Of a stretch of 64,000 bases of DNA, positions 62,132-64,000 are shown piece after piece (position 1 is the first letter of the stretch; every line of letters starts with the position of its first letter). The position numbers and the translations under genes were made by a program. The notes under the pieces are model-generated. The model did no database searches. It was not told the DNA's origin and saw nothing but the letters and a program-made list of their open reading frames with translations. This stretch comes from Fibrobacter sp. UWEL (GTDB lineage: Bacteria; Fibrobacterota; Fibrobacteria; Fibrobacterales; Fibrobacteraceae), in the NCBI RefSeq assembly GCF_900142535.1, contig NZ_FRBE01000009.1:1-64000 (forward strand), read 5' to 3'.

Positions 62132-62791
62132 CTACTTATAGTAATTCAACTTCTTTTCGATGTAGGCGAAAAGGCAGCTGAGTAAAAGGTTTGCGATATA
62201 GTAGAAGATACCGGCAACAAACAGCGGATAGATGCTGGCGTAAGCGGCCTGCTGCTTTTTAGCCAGAGAGAACAATTCCGTCACTGCAATCACCTGCGCC
62301 AGAGAGGTATCCTTCACCAGAGTAATGACTTCATTGGCACTGGCGGGAACCACCTGCTTCACCACCTGAGGAAGGATAATACGGAAGAATGTCTGACCAC
62401 GGGTCATACCCAACATCTGGGCGGCTTCGTACTGTCCCTTGGGAATGGCCTGAATGCCACCGCGGAAAATTTCCGCAAAGTAGGCAGCATAGTTGATGCT
62501 AAAAGCGGCAATCACTGCAGGGAAACGATCGAAGGAAATTCCCAGTCCCGAATAATCGCTGAGGTAGTAGCTACCGAAATAGATAGCCACAATCTGCAGC
62601 AGAAGAGGCGTTCCTCGCATTACGGAAATGTAGAAGGACACCGGATAACGGATAACGCGATACTTGCTCATCTTGAGAACCGCAATCAGCAGTCCCAGAG
62701 GGATGGAGAACAGAAGCGTCAATCCGAAGATTTGAAGAGTGGTACAGAAACCACCCCAAAGAATCGGGAGGAGGGAGGATAAATCTGACAT
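62132..62791 (-). CDS. Polar amino-acid ABC transporter, permease subunit
   Basis: The 219-residue protein has about five helices and the HisM/GlnP pattern: GFCTTLQIFGLTLLFSIPLGLLIA, YISVMRGTPLLLQIVAIYFG, and the EAA-like loop EIFRGGIQAIPKGQYEAAQMLGMTRGQTF. TLVKDTSLAQVIAVTELF follows. It sits between the binding protein and the ATPase and completes a single-permease importer. Confidence 0.95.
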   Translation of the reverse strand: MSDLSSLLPILWGGFCTTLQIFGLTLLFSIPLGLLIAVLKMSKYRVIRYPVSFYISVMRGTPLLLQIVAIYFGSYYLSDYSGLGISFDRFPAVIAAFSINYAAYFAEIFRGGIQAIPKGQYEAAQMLGMTRGQTFFRIILPQVVKQVVPASANEVITLVKDTSLAQVIAVTELFSLAKKQQAAYASIYPLFVAGIFYYIANLLLSCLFAYIEKKLNYYK

Positions 62792-62936
62792 TTAGGTGCG
62801 AGGGACGAGGTACGAGTTATGAGTTATGAGATATGAGTTATGAGTTTCGAGCAGGAAATTATGATTTACAGAAATTTCTCAAAGCGTTCAAAAGAGCGCA
62901 TGCTCAAAACTCATAGGGCAAAGCCCTGGCTCGTCG
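62792..62936. repeat. Simple repeats and a long imperfect inverted repeat between importer genes
   Basis: The 145-bp gap holds a degenerate tandem of GAGTTAT(GA) units (about 62804-62848). It also holds an inverted repeat, ATGAGTTTCGAGCA (62840-62853) against TGCTCAAAACTCAT (62901-62914), matching at 13 of 14 positions with an inner GAAATT/AATTTC. The resulting hairpin lies in the mRNA between the binding-protein and permease genes. Confidence 0.7.
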
Positions 62937-63722
62937 CTATTTGCCGAACCACTTGGCGGAGATTTCTGCGAACTTGCCGTCAGCCTGCATGGCCTTCAGG
63001 GTTTCGTTCACTGCGTCACGGAGTGCCTGGTCCTTCTTGCGGAAGCCAATGGCGTAGACTTCATCGCTAAGGCCTTCTTCCATCACCACGAAATCCTTGG
63101 CATTGGAGGTAATCCAGAACTTGGCAACGATTTCATCCAGGAATACAGCGTCCACACCACCCTTATCCAAATCCATCATAGCAGTCTGATTGTCGTCAAA
63201 GGGAATGATTTCCTTGGCAGCCTTACCAGCGTCAGAAGCTTCCAACAGTTTTTGGGCTGTGGAACCGTTCTGGACAGCAATCTTCTTGCCAGCAAGAGCA
63301 GCAAGATTTGCAAGAGACTTATCCTTCACGGAGAAAATCATACGATTCTTCAGATAAGGATCGCTGAGGTTCATGGCGGCGGCACGGGCAGAGTCCACAC
63401 TCATGCCATTCCAAATGCAGTCAATCTTGCCGGTATTCAATTCCTGTTCCTTGGCATCCCAGGAAATGGGCTGAGTCTTCAGCTTGACGCCGAGACGTGT
63501 GCAAACTTCATTTGCCAGGTCAATATCGAAACCCACAATGTTATTGTCCTTGTCACGGAAGCCCATGGGCGGGAAAGAATCATCCAAGCCCAGCACAAAT
63601 TCACCAGCACTCTTCACCTTTTCCAGGGACATATCACCCTGAGTCTGAGTTTCCTTGTTTTCGTTACAGCCAGTAAAGACCAATGCTGCAGCAACAGCAA
63701 GACCAGCGAAAAGCTTTTTCAT
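62937..63722 (-). CDS. Amino-acid ABC transporter substrate-binding lipoprotein
   Basis: The 261-residue protein has a lipoprotein signal ending FTGC (Cys about residue 19) and a family 3 solute-binding fold. Its motifs are LGLDDSFPPMGFRDKDNNIVGFDIDLANEV, IDCIWNGMSV, LSDPYLKNRMIF and AVQNGSTAQKLL. These fit polar amino-acid or cystine/glutamine-type binding proteins. It is the first gene of the importer operon and diverges from the GH13 gene across 72 bp. Confidence 0.95.
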   Translation of the reverse strand: MKKLFAGLAVAAALVFTGCNENKETQTQGDMSLEKVKSAGEFVLGLDDSFPPMGFRDKDNNIVGFDIDLANEVCTRLGVKLKTQPISWDAKEQELNTGKIDCIWNGMSVDSARAAAMNLSDPYLKNRMIFSVKDKSLANLAALAGKKIAVQNGSTAQKLLEASDAGKAAKEIIPFDDNQTAMMDLDKGGVDAVFLDEIVAKFWITSNAKDFVVMEEGLSDEVYAIGFRKKDQALRDAVNETLKAMQADGKFAEISAKWFGK

Positions 63723-63740
63723 ATAATCTCCTTGATATAA

Positions 63741-64000
<260 letters not shown>

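Overview
The window looks like chromosomal DNA of a Gram-negative, diderm anaerobe, most likely Fibrobacter or a close relative (Fibrobacterota). This is inferred from an SprA homologue of about 2,285 residues (type IX secretion), split Bat (aerotolerance) genes, many lipoproteins, the futalosine menaquinone enzyme MqnC, a secreted CE1-type esterase, and interspersed repeats of the GTCATTC(C/T)GA type. Coding density is high and most genes lie on the minus strand. No phage, insertion sequence, rRNA or CRISPR array is visible.

Layout. 1-2,270: the tail of a gene cut by the window edge, a short-hairpin array containing a tandem 80-bp repeat, tRNA-Gly(GCC), and a SIMPL-domain protein. 2,294-8,206 (minus): an operon lptF-lptG-GGDEF protein-sodium symporter. 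8,272-11,690 (plus): BamD, an outer-membrane protein and a PHP-domain protein. 11,839-13,098: a YfgM-like TPR protein, tRNA-Thr(CGT) and a small ORF. 13,233-20,726 (minus): double ABC ATPase, Mrp, DUF971, a sigma-70 factor and two large TPR envelope proteins. 20,814-22,259: secreted esterase. 22,392-26,111 (plus): mqnC, batD, batE. 26,224-34,912 (minus): sprA and a biotin-dependent carboxyltransferase. 35,241-37,133 (minus): a stand-alone AIPR-family protein, a defence candidate. 37,402-40,887 (plus): LRR protein and two S41 lipoprotein proteases. 40,963-43,299 (minus): M23 and FKBP lipoproteins. 43,446-46,982 (plus): glmS and scpA. 47,054-53,020 (minus): YugP-like metallopeptidase and a TolC-HlyD-ABC-2-ABC-2 efflux operon. 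53,168-58,924 (minus): DUF4956-HlyD-TolC-VTC-lamin-tail operon. 59,148-63,722 (minus): amino-acid ABC importer, batA, batB. 63,795-end: start of a GH13 enzyme.

The most intriguing system is the 53.2-58.9 kb operon. A VTC-type polyphosphate-polymerase domain protein and a DUF4956 membrane protein are cotranscribed with a periplasmic adaptor, an outer-membrane-channel-like protein and a surface lipoprotein carrying lamin-tail domains. This suggests an envelope-spanning polyphosphate or polyanion machine. Also notable are the stand-alone AIPR gene with a palindromic promoter, the short-hairpin arrays downstream of both tRNA genes, and intergenic repeats read in frame inside two genes.
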